Below are positions 1 to 9,462 of a stretch of 64,000 nucleotides of DNA, piece after piece. The translations under genes and the position numbers were made by a program. Location of the stretch: contig JAFDGW010000005.1 in the NCBI GenBank assembly GCA_019309115.1, forward strand, positions 21,801-85,800, written 5' to 3'. Within the stretch, counting starts at the first letter, position 1, and each line of letters opens with the position of its first letter. The notes beneath the pieces were generated by a model. The model worked only from the letters and a program-made list of their open reading frames with translations. It was not told the origin of the DNA and made no database searches. The stretch comes from Deltaproteobacteria bacterium (GTDB taxonomy: Bacteria > Desulfobacterota > Syntrophobacteria > Syntrophobacterales > Thermodesulforhabdaceae).

Positions 1-1
1 A

Positions 2-463
2 TCGGTGGATGTTAACAAGATTCTGGAAGAATCCTTGAGCTTTATAGAAAACGAGGCCTTGCATAGAAATATCAAAATTCTGCGCTCATTCGATCCGAAG
101 ATGCCTTTTATCACAACCGATCCCTCTCAGCTCCAGCAGGTCTTCCTCAACCTCCTGAATAACGCATTGGACGCTGTAGACAGAAATGGCACCATATGGG
201 TTGACACTTATTATAACCACCTGCGCGAAGAAGTAGTAATTCAGATCAGCGACAGTGGTCCGGGTATCCCGGAAAGCATCATAGACAGGATTTTTGACCC
301 CTTCGTAACCACTAAAGCCTTGGGTAAGGGAACAGGGCTTGGGCTCTCTATAACTTATTCAATTGTTCAAAAATTAGGAGGATGGATAACTGCGGAGAAT
401 TCGCGTGAAGAGGATAAAGGAGCAGTGTTTACGGTTGTTCTGCCTGCCAAGGCGCGCCTTTAG
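2..463 (+). CDS. Sensor histidine kinase, C-terminal part (cut by window start)
   Basis: The reading frame is open to the left edge, so this is the catalytic end of a larger kinase. It carries the HATPase_c domain that autophosphorylates a histidine for transfer to a receiver. Counting from the GTG at 5, the N box ([12 protein letters not shown]) lies near residues 47-58, G1 (DSGPGI) at 83-88, the F box (IFDPF) at 96-100 and G2 (GKGTGLGL) at 107-114. All look intact. The HisKA and sensory parts lie outside the window. The N-box region closely resembles that of the kinase at 11280-13004 (EALHRNI versus EALYRNI), suggesting duplication. A receiver follows 21 bp downstream and is the likely partner. 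Confidence 0.93.
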   Translation, partial: SVDVNKILEESLSFIENEALHRNIKILRSFDPKMPFITTDPSQLQQVFLNLLNNALDAVDRNGTIWVDTYYNHLREEVVIQISDSGPGIPESIIDRIFDPFVTTKALGKGTGLGLSITYSIVQKLGGWITAENSREEDKGAVFTVVLPAKARL

Positions 464-484
464 GGAAAGCAAAAGAGGTGATCT

Positions 485-880
485 ATGGATAAAATAGAAT
501 GCCGGGTGTTGGTTATAGATGACGAGCAGGATTTTGTGGAAACCCTTGTAAGACGCCTTGAGAGGCGTGGGTTTAAGGCCTATGGAGCGTTGCGGGGAAG
601 AGAAGGGCTTGATTTGCTGGAAAGGCATGAAATTGACGTTGTGGTTCTGGACATTCGCATGCCTGAGATGGACGGCCTTGAGGTCCTTGAGACCATCAAG
701 AGACGATGGCCTTTCGTGGAGGTTATTCTTCTAACTGGACATGGCTCTCTTGAATCCAGCCTGAAGGGACTGGAGCTCGGCGCCTATGATTACATGCTCA
801 AACCGGCAGATCTTGCCGATCTGATCAGGAAGATCAAAGAAGCCCATGAAAGGAAGCTTCTTAGAAGGGAGCAAGGGTGA
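485..880 (+). CDS. Single-domain response regulator (receiver only)
   Basis: A 131-residue CheY-type receiver with no output domain. The acidic pocket is D12/D13, the phosphoacceptor D56 (VVVLDIRMP), the switch T84 (LLTGHGS) and the conserved lysine K106 (MLKP). AGAGGTG stands just before the ATG. It follows the truncated kinase in the same direction and overlaps the next gene by 4 bp (GTGA), implying translational coupling. The probable role is to relay phosphate or dock on a partner, perhaps the coupled phosphotransfer-like protein. The C-terminal 20 residues are basic helix only. Confidence 0.93.
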   Translation: MDKIECRVLVIDDEQDFVETLVRRLERRGFKAYGALRGREGLDLLERHEIDVVVLDIRMPEMDGLEVLETIKRRWPFVEVILLTGHGSLESSLKGLELGAYDYMLKPADLADLIRKIKEAHERKLLRREQG

Positions 881-3486
881 GGCGCTTCGGAATGGGCATG
901 TTCAAGTACTTTTCCCGGAAAAGGCACAGGGATCGAGCGATCCTGAGAGAGAAAATCAGGCGGAGGCTTCGCGAAAAATATTCCAACTTTTTGGAATTAC
1001 TCAGCTCCAACGTGGAACTTGCAGACATCATCTCCGATATATCCGAAACACTACGAAGCCAAAAGCTCTTTGGAATGTCCTATGTACGATCCAGAGCAAC
1101 TCTAGCTATGTCGCACGCCTTTAGAATGATAAGAGCCCTTAACGAGATGTCCGACAACCGCTATATTGAACTCTATGATGTTTTCGAAACAATAAAAAAT
1201 GCCATAGAAAAGGTAATTACCCTGCGCCCCTTCTCGCTCCCCGAGACCTTGGTTTTTCCACTCTCCCATGTGGACCTAACCATGGACGATTGGGTAGGTG
1301 GTAAGAGCGCCCATTTGGGTGAAATAGCATCAAGATTGAAACTCCCAATTCCGGACGGATTTGCCGTAAGCATAAGGGCATTCCATATCTTTTTTGAAAA
1401 AAACGACCTGAAGGCGGAAATCTCAAGACTGAAGCAGTTGACCAATTTCAACGATTTGTCCGCCCTACAGAGTCTAAGCGAACAGATCCAGGCACTTATC
1501 ATGAGATCTGCTGTACCCGATGAGGTGGCAAATGCCCTCCTGGCCGCCTTCGACGAGATGGCTCGAGCTAAAAAAGTTCAAAGCTTCACGGTAGCCGTAA
1601 GGAGTAGCGCCATTGGTGAGGATTCGGAAGTCAGCTTTGCAGGTCAATATGTTTCCCTCTTGAACATCCCTCGGGAAAAGATTGTGGACGCCTACAAGAT
1701 CGTTGTTGCAAGTCTCTACACCCCTCGGGCTCTGGCATACAGGTTTTATAAAGGCATTCCCGATGAAGACGTGGCCATGGGAGTGCTGTGTCTCGAGATG
1801 ATTGACTCTGTGGCCTCTGGTGTCCTTTATACCCAAGATCCCACAAACCCTGCATCTGACCGGATTATCATTTCTGCCGTGTGGGGACTGGGGCCGTACG
1901 CCGTTGAAGGACGGATACAGCCCGATAGATACATTGTAACCCGCACAGCGCCCTTGACCATTGCTAAAACACTTGTATCGGAAAAGCCTGTACAGCTTGT
2001 AAGAAACCCGGCCGGAGGGCTCGCCGAACTGCCGGTCTGTGCCGAAAAGATCAAGGCCTCATGCCTTAACCCAGATCAAATAATAACCCTTGCGGAATAT
2101 GGCCTTCACCTTGAATCTCATTTTGGCTGCCCTCAGGATGTGGAATGGGCTCTCGGGCCGGACGGTCGGCTCCTGATCCTCCAGAGTAGGCCATTACAGT
2201 CTTTGAATATTGACAGAGACGATGTTATCGAGACACCGGAGCTTCAGGGTCTGGAGCCTGTTGCTTTGGGAGGCGAAACGGCTTGTCCTGGAACAGGAGC
2301 CGGTAGGGCTTTTATAATTGAGAGCGAGGATGACCTCGGAAAGTTTCCCGAAGGAAGTGTACTCATCGCTAGACACTCATCCCCACAGTTTGCTGTCCTG
2401 ATGAACAAAGCCTCGGCCATTGTATGTGAGTACGGTTCCGTAACAGGCCATATGGCATCGATAGCACGAGAATTCGGAATACCCACAATTCTAGGTGTGC
2501 CGGGCATCACAGAAAAGCTGGAAAATGGAATGGAGGTAACCGTTGATGCTACGAAAAAAAAGATCTTTCCGGGAATAGTGAAGGAAATTTTACAGAAAAA
2601 GAAGCGCCCCATAATTACCACTTCCGAGTCCCCGGTGTACAATGTCCTTTCCAGAGTCAGCAAATTCATACTACCACTAAACCTTATAAATCCACGGGAT
2701 GCATCATTTTCTACTGAAAATTGCCGCACCATTCACGACATAATGAGGTTTGTGCACGAAAAATCCTACGAAGAAATGTTCACTCTGGGTGACACGCTCT
2801 CCAAGGAAGTTCGCTTTGCACTCCATGTCAGGGCACCCCTTCCGATAGATCTTTACATCATAGACCTGGGAGGAGGACTCACCAAAGAAGACCTTTTTCT
2901 TGAAAGAGACTTTGTAGAAATTGATGAAATTGTCAATCCCCCACTGCGGGCAATCCTTGCCGGAATGACTGATGAGAGGGTAAGGCAGACGGAGCCGAGA
3001 CCCGTTGACTTCAGAGGTTTTCTCTCCGTTATGACCGAGCAGATGCTCTCGCCTCCTAAACTCGGTGCAGAACGTTTCGGCGACCGAAGTTACGCAATGA
3101 TCTCCGACAAATATCTGAACTTTAGCTCACGGGTTGGATACCATTACAGCCTGCTGGATGCATATTGCGGTAGAACTGTACACAAAAACTATGTGACTTT
3201 TTCCTTCATGGGCGGAGCAGCCGACGATGTAAGGCGCCATCGGCGGGCAAGGTGCATCGGGATTATTTTAAAAGAGCTGGGCTTCTTGGTGAACATAAAA
3301 GGCGATCAGGTGGTGGGACGGATTGTAAAGTACGAAGCCTCTTACCTTTTGGAGTGTCTAAGGCAAATAGGATTAATGCTTGAGTACACACGGCAAATGG
3401 ACATGCTTATGTCAACGGACAAATCGGCCGAATTCTTCGCCCGCAGATTTCTCAAACAAGATTACCGACTCGACGATATCAGTTGA
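877..3486 (+). CDS. PEP/pyruvate-binding protein (PPDK N-terminal plus phosphohistidine domain)
   Basis: An 869-residue protein starting at GTG 877, with GGGAG about 7 bp upstream. Residues 1-125 are a basic helical region without a recognised fold. About 130-450 match the ATP-grasp half of PEP synthase/pyruvate phosphate dikinase: GGKSAHLGEI, VRSSAIGEDS and a final LLILQSRPL. About 460-570 are the mobile phosphohistidine domain, with H525 in GSVTGHMASIAREFG. The C-terminal TIM barrel that binds PEP/pyruvate in PPDK and PpsA is absent. About 300 unrecognised residues replace it. I infer a phosphotransfer or energy-sensing protein rather than a metabolic dikinase. It is coupled to the upstream receiver. 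Confidence 0.8.
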   Translation: MRRFGMGMFKYFSRKRHRDRAILREKIRRRLREKYSNFLELLSSNVELADIISDISETLRSQKLFGMSYVRSRATLAMSHAFRMIRALNEMSDNRYIELYDVFETIKNAIEKVITLRPFSLPETLVFPLSHVDLTMDDWVGGKSAHLGEIASRLKLPIPDGFAVSIRAFHIFFEKNDLKAEISRLKQLTNFNDLSALQSLSEQIQALIMRSAVPDEVANALLAAFDEMARAKKVQSFTVAVRSSAIGEDSEVSFAGQYVSLLNIPREKIVDAYKIVVASLYTPRALAYRFYKGIPDEDVAMGVLCLEMIDSVASGVLYTQDPTNPASDRIIISAVWGLGPYAVEGRIQPDRYIVTRTAPLTIAKTLVSEKPVQLVRNPAGGLAELPVCAEKIKASCLNPDQIITLAEYGLHLESHFGCPQDVEWALGPDGRLLILQSRPLQSLNIDRDDVIETPELQGLEPVALGGETACPGTGAGRAFIIESEDDLGKFPEGSVLIARHSSPQFAVLMNKASAIVCEYGSVTGHMASIAREFGIPTILGVPGITEKLENGMEVTVDATKKKIFPGIVKEILQKKKRPIITTSESPVYNVLSRVSKFILPLNLINPRDASFSTENCRTIHDIMRFVHEKSYEEMFTLGDTLSKEVRFALHVRAPLPIDLYIIDLGGGLTKEDLFLERDFVEIDEIVNPPLRAILAGMTDERVRQTEPRPVDFRGFLSVMTEQMLSPPKLGAERFGDRSYAMISDKYLNFSSRVGYHYSLLDAYCGRTVHKNYVTFSFMGGAADDVRRHRRARCIGIILKELGFLVNIKGDQVVGRIVKYEASYLLECLRQIGLMLEYTRQMDMLMSTDKSAEFFARRFLKQDYRLDDIS

Positions 3487-3507
3487 TTAATGAACTTCCG
3501 AGGATAA

Positions 3508-4344
3508 CTACCTCCCGACCCAGAGACAAAACCCGCTCAAATGATCCATCATAGACTCAAAACAAGATCCTCGAAACCACCCCTTCTTATCTCCTCGCCC
3601 CCTTCTTCCCATAGCAACAACTCCCAACCTTTCTCGCTTGAGCTTTTGCAAAGTAACCGCTCCAGGTTTTCCCCCTGCAACTATGTCTACAGAAATTCTC
3701 TCAGCAGGAATGCCGTTTTCGCGAAGTATAGCCACAGCCTTTTCCACCACCATAGCTCCTTCACTCTCTCCTCCCTTTGACTCAACAACGTGAAGCACAA
3801 CCACCTCATGAGAGGACTCCTCACTGAGTATGAAACCCACATGATCAGCAACAGAGAAGCTGGCATCGGAACCGTCCACACACAAAAGACAACCGCGGCG
3901 GTCCTTTTCAAATTCCCTGCATATCCACAGAGGAAATGATACAGGCTGGTTAAGAATCTCACGGCTTACACTGTAGGAAAAAAGCTTTTCAAAGACAGTA
4001 TAACCCCTTCGACCAAGAACCACCGCATCGTACAAGCCATGATGCCCCTCTCGGATGATATCCTTAACCGTGCCGAATTTGCGTGTTGTAATCTTGAACT
4101 CTATGTTTTCCTTCTTAAAACCGTTCCGTATAAGGATGTCCTCAGCCGTGGCAAGGGCTTCTTTCAATCGAGCAAGCACCTCATTCTCTCCCTGACTCCC
4201 TCTCTTTACGGACACAGTCTCAGGCGGGGCAACATAGAAAAGGGTTACCTTCATTCTATCCACCCTTCTGAAAAATCCGGCAACAAACCTTACCCCATAA
4301 AGATAGCTCGGATTATCACTTACTGTAATCAAAGCATGTCTCAT
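3508..4344 (-). CDS. Universal stress protein, tandem UspA domains
   Basis: A 278-residue cytoplasmic protein with two UspA folds, about 1-145 and 150-278. The second has the complete ATP-binding signature G-2X-G-9X-G-S (GRRGRGDKKGWFRGS) near the C-terminus. In the first (GRRGYTVFEKLFSYS) the third glycine is Tyr, so ATP binding may be confined to the C-terminal half. An in-frame GTG sits one codon upstream at 4347 and overlaps the stop of the preceding receiver, giving tight coupling. It converges with the PEP/pyruvate-binding gene, leaving 21 bp between them. Confidence 0.9.
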   Translation of the reverse strand: MRHALITVSDNPSYLYGVRFVAGFFRRVDRMKVTLFYVAPPETVSVKRGSQGENEVLARLKEALATAEDILIRNGFKKENIEFKITTRKFGTVKDIIREGHHGLYDAVVLGRRGYTVFEKLFSYSVSREILNQPVSFPLWICREFEKDRRGCLLCVDGSDASFSVADHVGFILSEESSHEVVVLHVVESKGGESEGAMVVEKAVAILRENGIPAERISVDIVAGGKPGAVTLQKLKRERLGVVAMGRRGRGDKKGWFRGSCFESMMDHLSGFCLWVGR

Positions 4345-4346
4345 CA

Positions 4347-4667
4347 CTAGTTGCCCCCTCTATCTATAAGGGTCAAAACATCAGATACTGAAAAGGGTCT
4401 GTTGATTACATGCACGCATCCTTCCTTCGGCAAACGATTCACCAGCTTTCCCCTTGAATAGCCCGTCATCAAAACAACCCTTATATCGCTTTTCTGCGCT
4501 AGAACCCGTTCTATTAGCTCACATCCGTCTATCTGTCCTGGAAGCCCCAAATCCGTGATGACAATGTTAACACGACCACCAATTTCTTGAACAACCTTCA
4601 AAGTTTCCTCCTCGCTTTCTGCACCATGCACGACGAAACCTTTTTTTACAAGGAATTCCGATAGCAT
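4347..4667 (-). CDS. Response regulator receiver, no canonical start for the full domain
   Basis: The first ATG (4667) would give 106 residues and remove the first beta strand. The same frame continues upstream to 4718 and encodes ACILLVEDETPLRK, a perfect receiver N-terminus with its acidic pair, before an in-frame TAG at 4719-4721. No ATG, GTG or TTG lies in that extension. The real start may be a rare codon (ATA 4703 or CTG 4697), or translation may shift from the chemoreceptor, whose TAA (4711-4713) lies here. The phosphoacceptor is the Asp in VITDLGLP. The usual KP lysine is Arg (NRPF), so signalling may be altered. Confidence 0.75.
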   Translation of the reverse strand: MLSEFLVKKGFVVHGAESEEETLKVVQEIGGRVNIVITDLGLPGQIDGCELIERVLAQKSDIRVVLMTGYSRGKLVNRLPKEGCVHVINRPFSVSDVLTLIDRGGN

Positions 4668-4710
4668 TTTCCGAAGCGGTGTTTCGTCTTCTACCAGTAA
4701 TATACAGGCC

Positions 4711-6501
4711 TTAACATTCTACCGCATCAGCAGCAGTTACGTTCGAAAGAAGCCCTTTCCCGTTAATGCCACTCATTTCAGCCAGTTTTGCTGTGGTGCT
4801 GTTAAGCATTTCCACTGCGGTTTTTATGTCCGATGCAAAAGCTGCAACTTCTTCGGCCAGTGACGCGGTTTGGGTCACAACCTGATTTATTTCCGAAAAG
4901 GCTGTATTTAGCTGGTCTATCCCCGTTCGTTGCTCTTTCGCCCCTTGTACGATCTCATTCATCAACCCAGCCATATGTTTGGTGCTGTTAAAAAGCCGTT
5001 CAAAGAAGGTAATGCAGTTTCTTACAACGCTACCCCCAGCTTCGACCTTCGACGAAGCAAGCTGGATGAGACGAGCAGTATCTTTCGCCGCTTCCGCAGT
5101 CCTTAAAGCCAGAGCCCGAACCTCATCGGCCACTACCGCAAAGCCTGTCCCAGCATCGCCTGCTCGAGCTGCCTCCACTGCTGCATTCAGCGCCAGCAGA
5201 TTGGTTTGAAAGGCAATTTCATCGATTTTCTTTACAATAACCGAACTTTCTTCATTGGCCTTACGGATTTCCTCCATCGCCGAAACCACATCTTCTAGGG
5301 ATTCACGAACCTGAATAACCGTATCCTCTGTCTCACGAGCAAGCCGACCCATTTTCTGTCCTTTATCCTCGTTTGCTCTAGCCATTGCTGCAATTTCTTC
5401 CAGAGATGCAAAACTCTCTTCCACTGAGGATGCCTGTTGCGATGCACCCTGCGCAAGCTCCCTGCTTCCTCGATCCAGACCAATCACCTTTTCCGTTATA
5501 TCCGAAACGCTCTGACTCGCATCGTCAACGGCCATTGTAATAGGCCGAATTATTGATCGTGACATGAGAATCCCAAGGATTATACCCACAAACAGGGTAA
5601 CCGTAGCCACGATAATAAACAGCTTTATCAAAAAAGCTATATTCCCCGCTACACGGGCTCGTAACTTCTGCAACAAACCATCCAGGCCACCAAGAACAGC
5701 TCTGGATCCAGAAACCATTTTTTCCTCGCCCAAAAGTTTTTTCTCCAAAGCACTTTTGTACTCCTTACCGGCCTTTTCATAGGCATGAATAAGGCTCTCC
5801 ACCTTTCCGGCCATCTGTCCCAAATTCGCTACACTAATGTCCTCAGTAAGCCCTTTGAACTTATCAAGGGCTGTTTTCACCGTTTTTAATTGAGCCTCAT
5901 AGCTCTCAAAAGCCTCAAGGGTACCCACATGAACTGCGTACATCGCTTTAACTCTGAGGATAAGAAACTCTCTTAAAAGGGAGTGAAAAGCCTTAGTGTA
6001 CTTGCTCGAGAGCTGAAGAGACTCCAACTCCTTCTCTATATCTTGGAACTCTTTTGTCATCTCCCACGCCAGCTTGCTCCAGCGGTTAAAAGCCTCCAGA
6101 CGAGGCTTATAGGATCCAACATAGTCAACCACAAAGGCTTTCTTGTAAGCATCCAGACTTTTAAAGACGGATTTAACATCGTCACTGTAACGAGCCTTTA
6201 CATAAGGATGCTTTGCGAGATTATCCAGAGTCTCCTGTAACTTATCATAATCTCTCTGCCACTTCTCAACGGAATTGAGCTTATCACCCTTGACCTTTTT
6301 AAATCCTCTCAATGCAAAGTTTTTCTCCTGCCTTCTCAATTGAAGAACCAAAACCACGGCATCATTGGCAATCTCATCCAGCGGTGCAAGATTCCTGATC
6401 TCCATAAGGCCATAGCAGGCAATGGCGGAAAGAACACCTATTAAAAGAAGAAAAAAAGCAACAAGGAACCCTATCTTCTTGCTGATCTTTCCGGCTCTCA
6501 T
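4711..6501 (-). CDS. Methyl-accepting chemotaxis protein
   Basis: A 596-residue chemoreceptor. I chose ATG 6501 because GGAGGAGG precedes it; a longer frame to 6564 has no such site. There is an N-terminal membrane helix (about 8-30), a long helical periplasmic region with [11 protein letters not shown] (like HBM ligand-binding domains) and a second membrane helix near 290-312. The cytoplasmic signalling domain ends in the conserved tip, with [21 protein letters not shown] and [17 protein letters not shown] domain is short or absent. It would control CheA through CheW. No che genes lie in this window. Its stop codon lies inside the N-terminal frame of the next receiver. Confidence 0.94.
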   Translation of the reverse strand: MRAGKISKKIGFLVAFFLLLIGVLSAIACYGLMEIRNLAPLDEIANDAVVLVLQLRRQEKNFALRGFKKVKGDKLNSVEKWQRDYDKLQETLDNLAKHPYVKARYSDDVKSVFKSLDAYKKAFVVDYVGSYKPRLEAFNRWSKLAWEMTKEFQDIEKELESLQLSSKYTKAFHSLLREFLILRVKAMYAVHVGTLEAFESYEAQLKTVKTALDKFKGLTEDISVANLGQMAGKVESLIHAYEKAGKEYKSALEKKLLGEEKMVSGSRAVLGGLDGLLQKLRARVAGNIAFLIKLFIIVATVTLFVGIILGILMSRSIIRPITMAVDDASQSVSDITEKVIGLDRGSRELAQGASQQASSVEESFASLEEIAAMARANEDKGQKMGRLARETEDTVIQVRESLEDVVSAMEEIRKANEESSVIVKKIDEIAFQTNLLALNAAVEAARAGDAGTGFAVVADEVRALALRTAEAAKDTARLIQLASSKVEAGGSVVRNCITFFERLFNSTKHMAGLMNEIVQGAKEQRTGIDQLNTAFSEINQVVTQTASLAEEVAAFASDIKTAVEMLNSTTAKLAEMSGINGKGLLSNVTAADAVEC

Positions 6502-6642
6502 AATTCCTCCTCCAATCTCCCCTTCCCGAATTTGTAATGATTGATTTTCCCCATAGGAAGGCAAATTCTGTGCCCAGAGTAGGCTTTTCGGTGATTCTCA
6601 TATTCAGGAGGGAAGAATGGAGTGCCACGAGGTGTCGGATTG

Positions 6643-6671
6643 GTTTACAGTATGTCTGTTTTGTTTACAGT
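6643..6671. repeat. Direct repeat GTTTACAGT, 20 bp apart
   Basis: GTTTACAGT occurs at 6643-6651 and 6663-6671, two helical turns apart, upstream of the chemoreceptor. The spacing suggests a tandem regulator site on one DNA face. No regulator can be assigned. Confidence 0.4.
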
Positions 6672-6696
6672 GTCATCGAGCAGAAGACAGATTAGG

Positions 6697-6735
6697 GGCG
6701 CGGCAGGGAGGGCTCCATGAAAATCTTGCCGCGCC
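6697..6735. other. GC-rich hairpin between receiver and chemoreceptor genes
   Basis: Perfect 9-bp arms GGCGCGGCA and TGCCGCGCC separated by 21 bases. It lies downstream of the receiver gene ending at 6783. No T-run follows on the minus strand, so it is not a textbook intrinsic terminator. It could stabilise a 3' end or attenuate read-through. Confidence 0.45.
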
Positions 6736-6782
6736 TTAGAGGGAGTGCGCTTATTCGGGAAGGGGGGGAACCCGAAGAAGCA

Positions 6783-7214
6783 TCACTCCACAAAGGATAG
6801 CGCATTTCGTATGGCTGCTTCCCTGATCTTCTCCTCGTGAGAGCGCTTCTTTTCCGTAGCTTCTTTGACCTTTTTGAGGAGTTCGTCTATATCACAGGGC
6901 TTCATGAGATAATCGAATGCTCCTTTTTTCATGCCCTCAACGGCATTTTCCACCGTGGCATGGCCGGTAAGCATGATAACCTCTATGAGAGGAAAACGAG
7001 CTTTGATTTCTCTCAGGGTTTCTATGCCGTCCATTCCTGGCATTTTTACATCCAGTATAACCACATCAACATCTCGATGATTATCCAGTTTCTCAAGGGC
7101 TTCTTCACCGCTGAGAGCACTTATAATCTTGAGATCACGTTTTGACAGTCGCTTTGTCATGGCCTCTACAAAGGCTTCCTCATCGTCAACCAGCATAACA
7201 TAAGGCTCTTGCAT
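6783..7214 (-). CDS. Single-domain response regulator
   Basis: A 143-residue receiver without output domain: acidic pair D10/D11, phosphoacceptor D55 (VVILDVKMP), T83 (MLTGHAT) and K105 (LMKP). GAAGGAGC lies 5-6 bp before the ATG. The C-terminal 25 residues are charged and helical. It sits 77 bp downstream of the DASS permease in the same orientation and is very similar to the receiver on the permease's other side (8982-9434). The permease is thus bracketed by two paralogous receivers. Confidence 0.93.
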   Translation of the reverse strand: MQEPYVMLVDDEEAFVEAMTKRLSKRDLKIISALSGEEALEKLDNHRDVDVVILDVKMPGMDGIETLREIKARFPLIEVIMLTGHATVENAVEGMKKGAFDYLMKPCDIDELLKKVKEATEKKRSHEEKIREAAIRNALSFVE

Positions 7215-7253
7215 AGTTCGCTCCTTCTAGAAAGAAACTTTTTAGACATTACT

Positions 7254-7280
7254 GGGGCCCCCGACTAACCCGGGGACCCC
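7254..7280. other. Imperfect GC-rich hairpin downstream of the permease gene
   Basis: GGGGCCCCCG at 7254-7263 pairs with CGGGGACCCCC at 7271-7281, apart from a bulge. It sits between the permease stop and the next receiver start. There is no clear T-run, so partial termination or mRNA protection are both possible. Confidence 0.4.
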
Positions 7281-7291
7281 CTCAGCGGAGT

Positions 7292-8902
7292 TTACCTTGC
7301 ACCACCTGACGTAAGCACATTCCGTGCCGTTTCAAGCAACCCTTCGGGAAAGCCGACAAGGGGGAAAAGCACCATAAAACCCAGTACCCACACCAGCACC
7401 AGAGACAGAATCCAGGCCACAAACCCGTATTTAACAAAATCCACAGGCTCGATGGCGTTTTTCCCGGTATCGGGATAGGTCCCCAGTGCATAGACTATAG
7501 CGTTATTGGGAGTGCCCACAATCAGGAAGTGGGCAAAGGATGTAGCAAAGGCCGTGGCAAGGCCCGATGCCCAAGGCTCTGCCGGGTGACCGGACATGAT
7601 GCTCATGGGCACCACGATAGGCCCGAGCAGTGCAGTCACTCCGGCATCGGACATGAAGTTGGTCATGACTCCCGAGAACGCCGAAAGCCCGATCCAGAGC
7701 CCCAGTCCCTGACCTATTCCAACGGACTTGAGAGCATCTAGGAAGGTGCTGGCAAGCCACATAGCCGCTCCACTCTTCTTAAGAAGCTCACCGAGAGTGA
7801 GAGCTCCGCAGTACATGAACCAGGCATCCCACGATATGCCGTGCAGAATCTTCTGCCATGGTGTAATGCGAAAGATAACGGGGATGAGCAACGCCAGAAG
7901 GGATGGGCCGCCGAGGCCGAGGCCATGTCCTCCGAAGATCCAGAGCAGCAGAATCAAAAGGAGCATGCCAAGGGTGACCCATTCTTCATATTTCATTTTT
8001 CCCATCTGCTTGGTTTCTTCCTTAAGAGCCGCAAGACCAGGAGTAAGGTCCTTTGTTTTGATATTGCGTCCGAATATAACGAGCATGTAAACGGCAACCA
8101 TCAAACCAAGTACGGGGGCCAGAGGAAAGCCATATTTCATCCAGGTAAAGAAGTCCATGGGAACCTTGTAACCTTCCCAGAAACCCATCATGAGAACGTT
8201 TCGGCCGCCTGCTGCGGGAGATCCCACACCACCGACGTTGAGAGAAAAACAGAGGGCAAAGAGGAGAAATTTCGCCAGGGCAGGATCATGTTCAACTTGC
8301 CCCGAAGGGCTTTTTGCAAGGACAGATCCATAATAGACTGCCATTATCACTGGCGTCATGAAGGCGCACATGGCATGGGCCGAAATAAAGGAGCCTATGA
8401 TGGACATGCTTATGCAAAGGACAAAGACCGGAACCAGGAATCCCCGGGTCCAGCCAAGAATCCAGGTTGCAAGGCGCTTGTGAAGACCAACCTCCACCAC
8501 AACAACCCCCATGGCAAGAACTCCAAGCAGGAACATGGGAGCATCACCGGCAAAGCTCTTTCCGACTTCCTTTTTGGGTAGAAGCCCCAGAAAGTAAGCC
8601 AGGATGGGCATCAGAATCCCCGTTAGACCTATGGGAAGAGCCTCGGTGGCAAAGAAGATGACGGCCATGGGAATTATTCCAAGAACAATCATGGTCTTTC
8701 GGGCTGCTTCGTTTACATCATGGGCCAAATGCCACTTTATCATTTGATCGGCAAATCCCTGGTCGGAGATGATTTTCACCAGGCTTTCGGGTGGCGGTAT
8801 AAGGAAACCCACAATAACGAACACTGCCGCACCGATACAAAGCCAAAGGGTTTTGTTTGCCAAAATTCCCTTTTTTGTGGGAGCGTGTACTTCGTGAGCC
8901 AT
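7292..8902 (-). CDS. DASS/SLC13-family anion permease
   Basis: A 536-residue multispanning inner-membrane protein. ATG 8902 is chosen for the GGGGG tract about 8 bp upstream. The family's two re-entrant signatures are visible: LNVGGVGSPAAGGRN in the first half and IVGTPNNAIVYALG in the second, consistent with a sodium-coupled divalent anion carrier. Substrates in the family are C4-dicarboxylates or sulfate; the sequence does not decide. In sulfate reducers DASS proteins are among candidate sulfate importers. It is co-directional with a receiver and a CBS protein upstream, behind a sigma-54-like promoter. Confidence 0.88.
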   Translation of the reverse strand: MAHEVHAPTKKGILANKTLWLCIGAAVFVIVGFLIPPPESLVKIISDQGFADQMIKWHLAHDVNEAARKTMIVLGIIPMAVIFFATEALPIGLTGILMPILAYFLGLLPKKEVGKSFAGDAPMFLLGVLAMGVVVVEVGLHKRLATWILGWTRGFLVPVFVLCISMSIIGSFISAHAMCAFMTPVIMAVYYGSVLAKSPSGQVEHDPALAKFLLFALCFSLNVGGVGSPAAGGRNVLMMGFWEGYKVPMDFFTWMKYGFPLAPVLGLMVAVYMLVIFGRNIKTKDLTPGLAALKEETKQMGKMKYEEWVTLGMLLLILLLWIFGGHGLGLGGPSLLALLIPVIFRITPWQKILHGISWDAWFMYCGALTLGELLKKSGAAMWLASTFLDALKSVGIGQGLGLWIGLSAFSGVMTNFMSDAGVTALLGPIVVPMSIMSGHPAEPWASGLATAFATSFAHFLIVGTPNNAIVYALGTYPDTGKNAIEPVDFVKYGFVAWILSLVLVWVLGFMVLFPLVGFPEGLLETARNVLTSGGAR

Positions 8903-8981
8903 GACGTAAATCCCCCTTTCGCATGATAGATTCACACGATCATCTTCAAAAATTGCGTTATAAACTTCTAATACCAATTAG

Positions 8982-9434
8982 TTATGGATCTTCTTTGTCT
9001 TCCAGGACAGCTCTGGGCGATTCAAAATATCGCATCATCTTGGCCTTTCTTATTCGGTCTTCCTGCTCTGCCTTTCTAGAATAAGCGGCCTGCACCTTTG
9101 TCACCAGATCGTCAATCTCCGTCGGTTTTAAAAGGTAGTCATAGGCCCCAAGTTTCATTCCTTCAATGGCAGTTTCAACAGTGGCATGACCGGTAAGCAT
9201 TATTACTTCGGTAAGGGGTTTGAGATTTTTGATTTCTCTTAGAGTCTGAACCCCATCCATCCCCGGCATGGCCACATCCAAAATGACCACATCGTAGTTG
9301 TACTCTTTGACCATGCCCACCGCCTCCTCACCACTGTAAGCCTTTGACACATCAAAGTCTCGAAACTCAAGACGCTCGGCCAGAGAATCGGTAAAATCCT
9401 TTTCGTCATCCACAATTAAAAGACGTATCTTCAT
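8982..9434 (-). CDS. Single-domain response regulator
   Basis: A 150-residue receiver with D9/D10, phosphoacceptor D53 (VVILDVAMP), T81 (MLTGHAT) and K103 (LLKP), then a charged C-terminal tail and no DNA-binding domain. It lies between the CBS protein and the DASS permease in one operon, so a direct effect on the permease or CBS protein is plausible but inferred. It is nearly collinear with the receiver at 6783-7214 (same GVQTLREIK/GIETLREIK region). Confidence 0.93.
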   Translation of the reverse strand: MKIRLLIVDDEKDFTDSLAERLEFRDFDVSKAYSGEEAVGMVKEYNYDVVILDVAMPGMDGVQTLREIKNLKPLTEVIMLTGHATVETAIEGMKLGAYDYLLKPTEIDDLVTKVQAAYSRKAEQEDRIRKAKMMRYFESPRAVLEDKEDP

Positions 9435-9462
9435 TTACCTCCCCCCTCTGACGAAAATTTTT

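Noticed and set aside
6590..6625. Sigma-54 promoter before the chemoreceptor (TGGCAC on the minus strand)
   Set aside because: The -24 half is present, but the sequence at the -12 position is TCTT, without GC at the right spacing.
7841..8581. 246-residue plus-strand frame
   Set aside because: Fully antisense to the DASS permease, with low-complexity charged composition and no domain.
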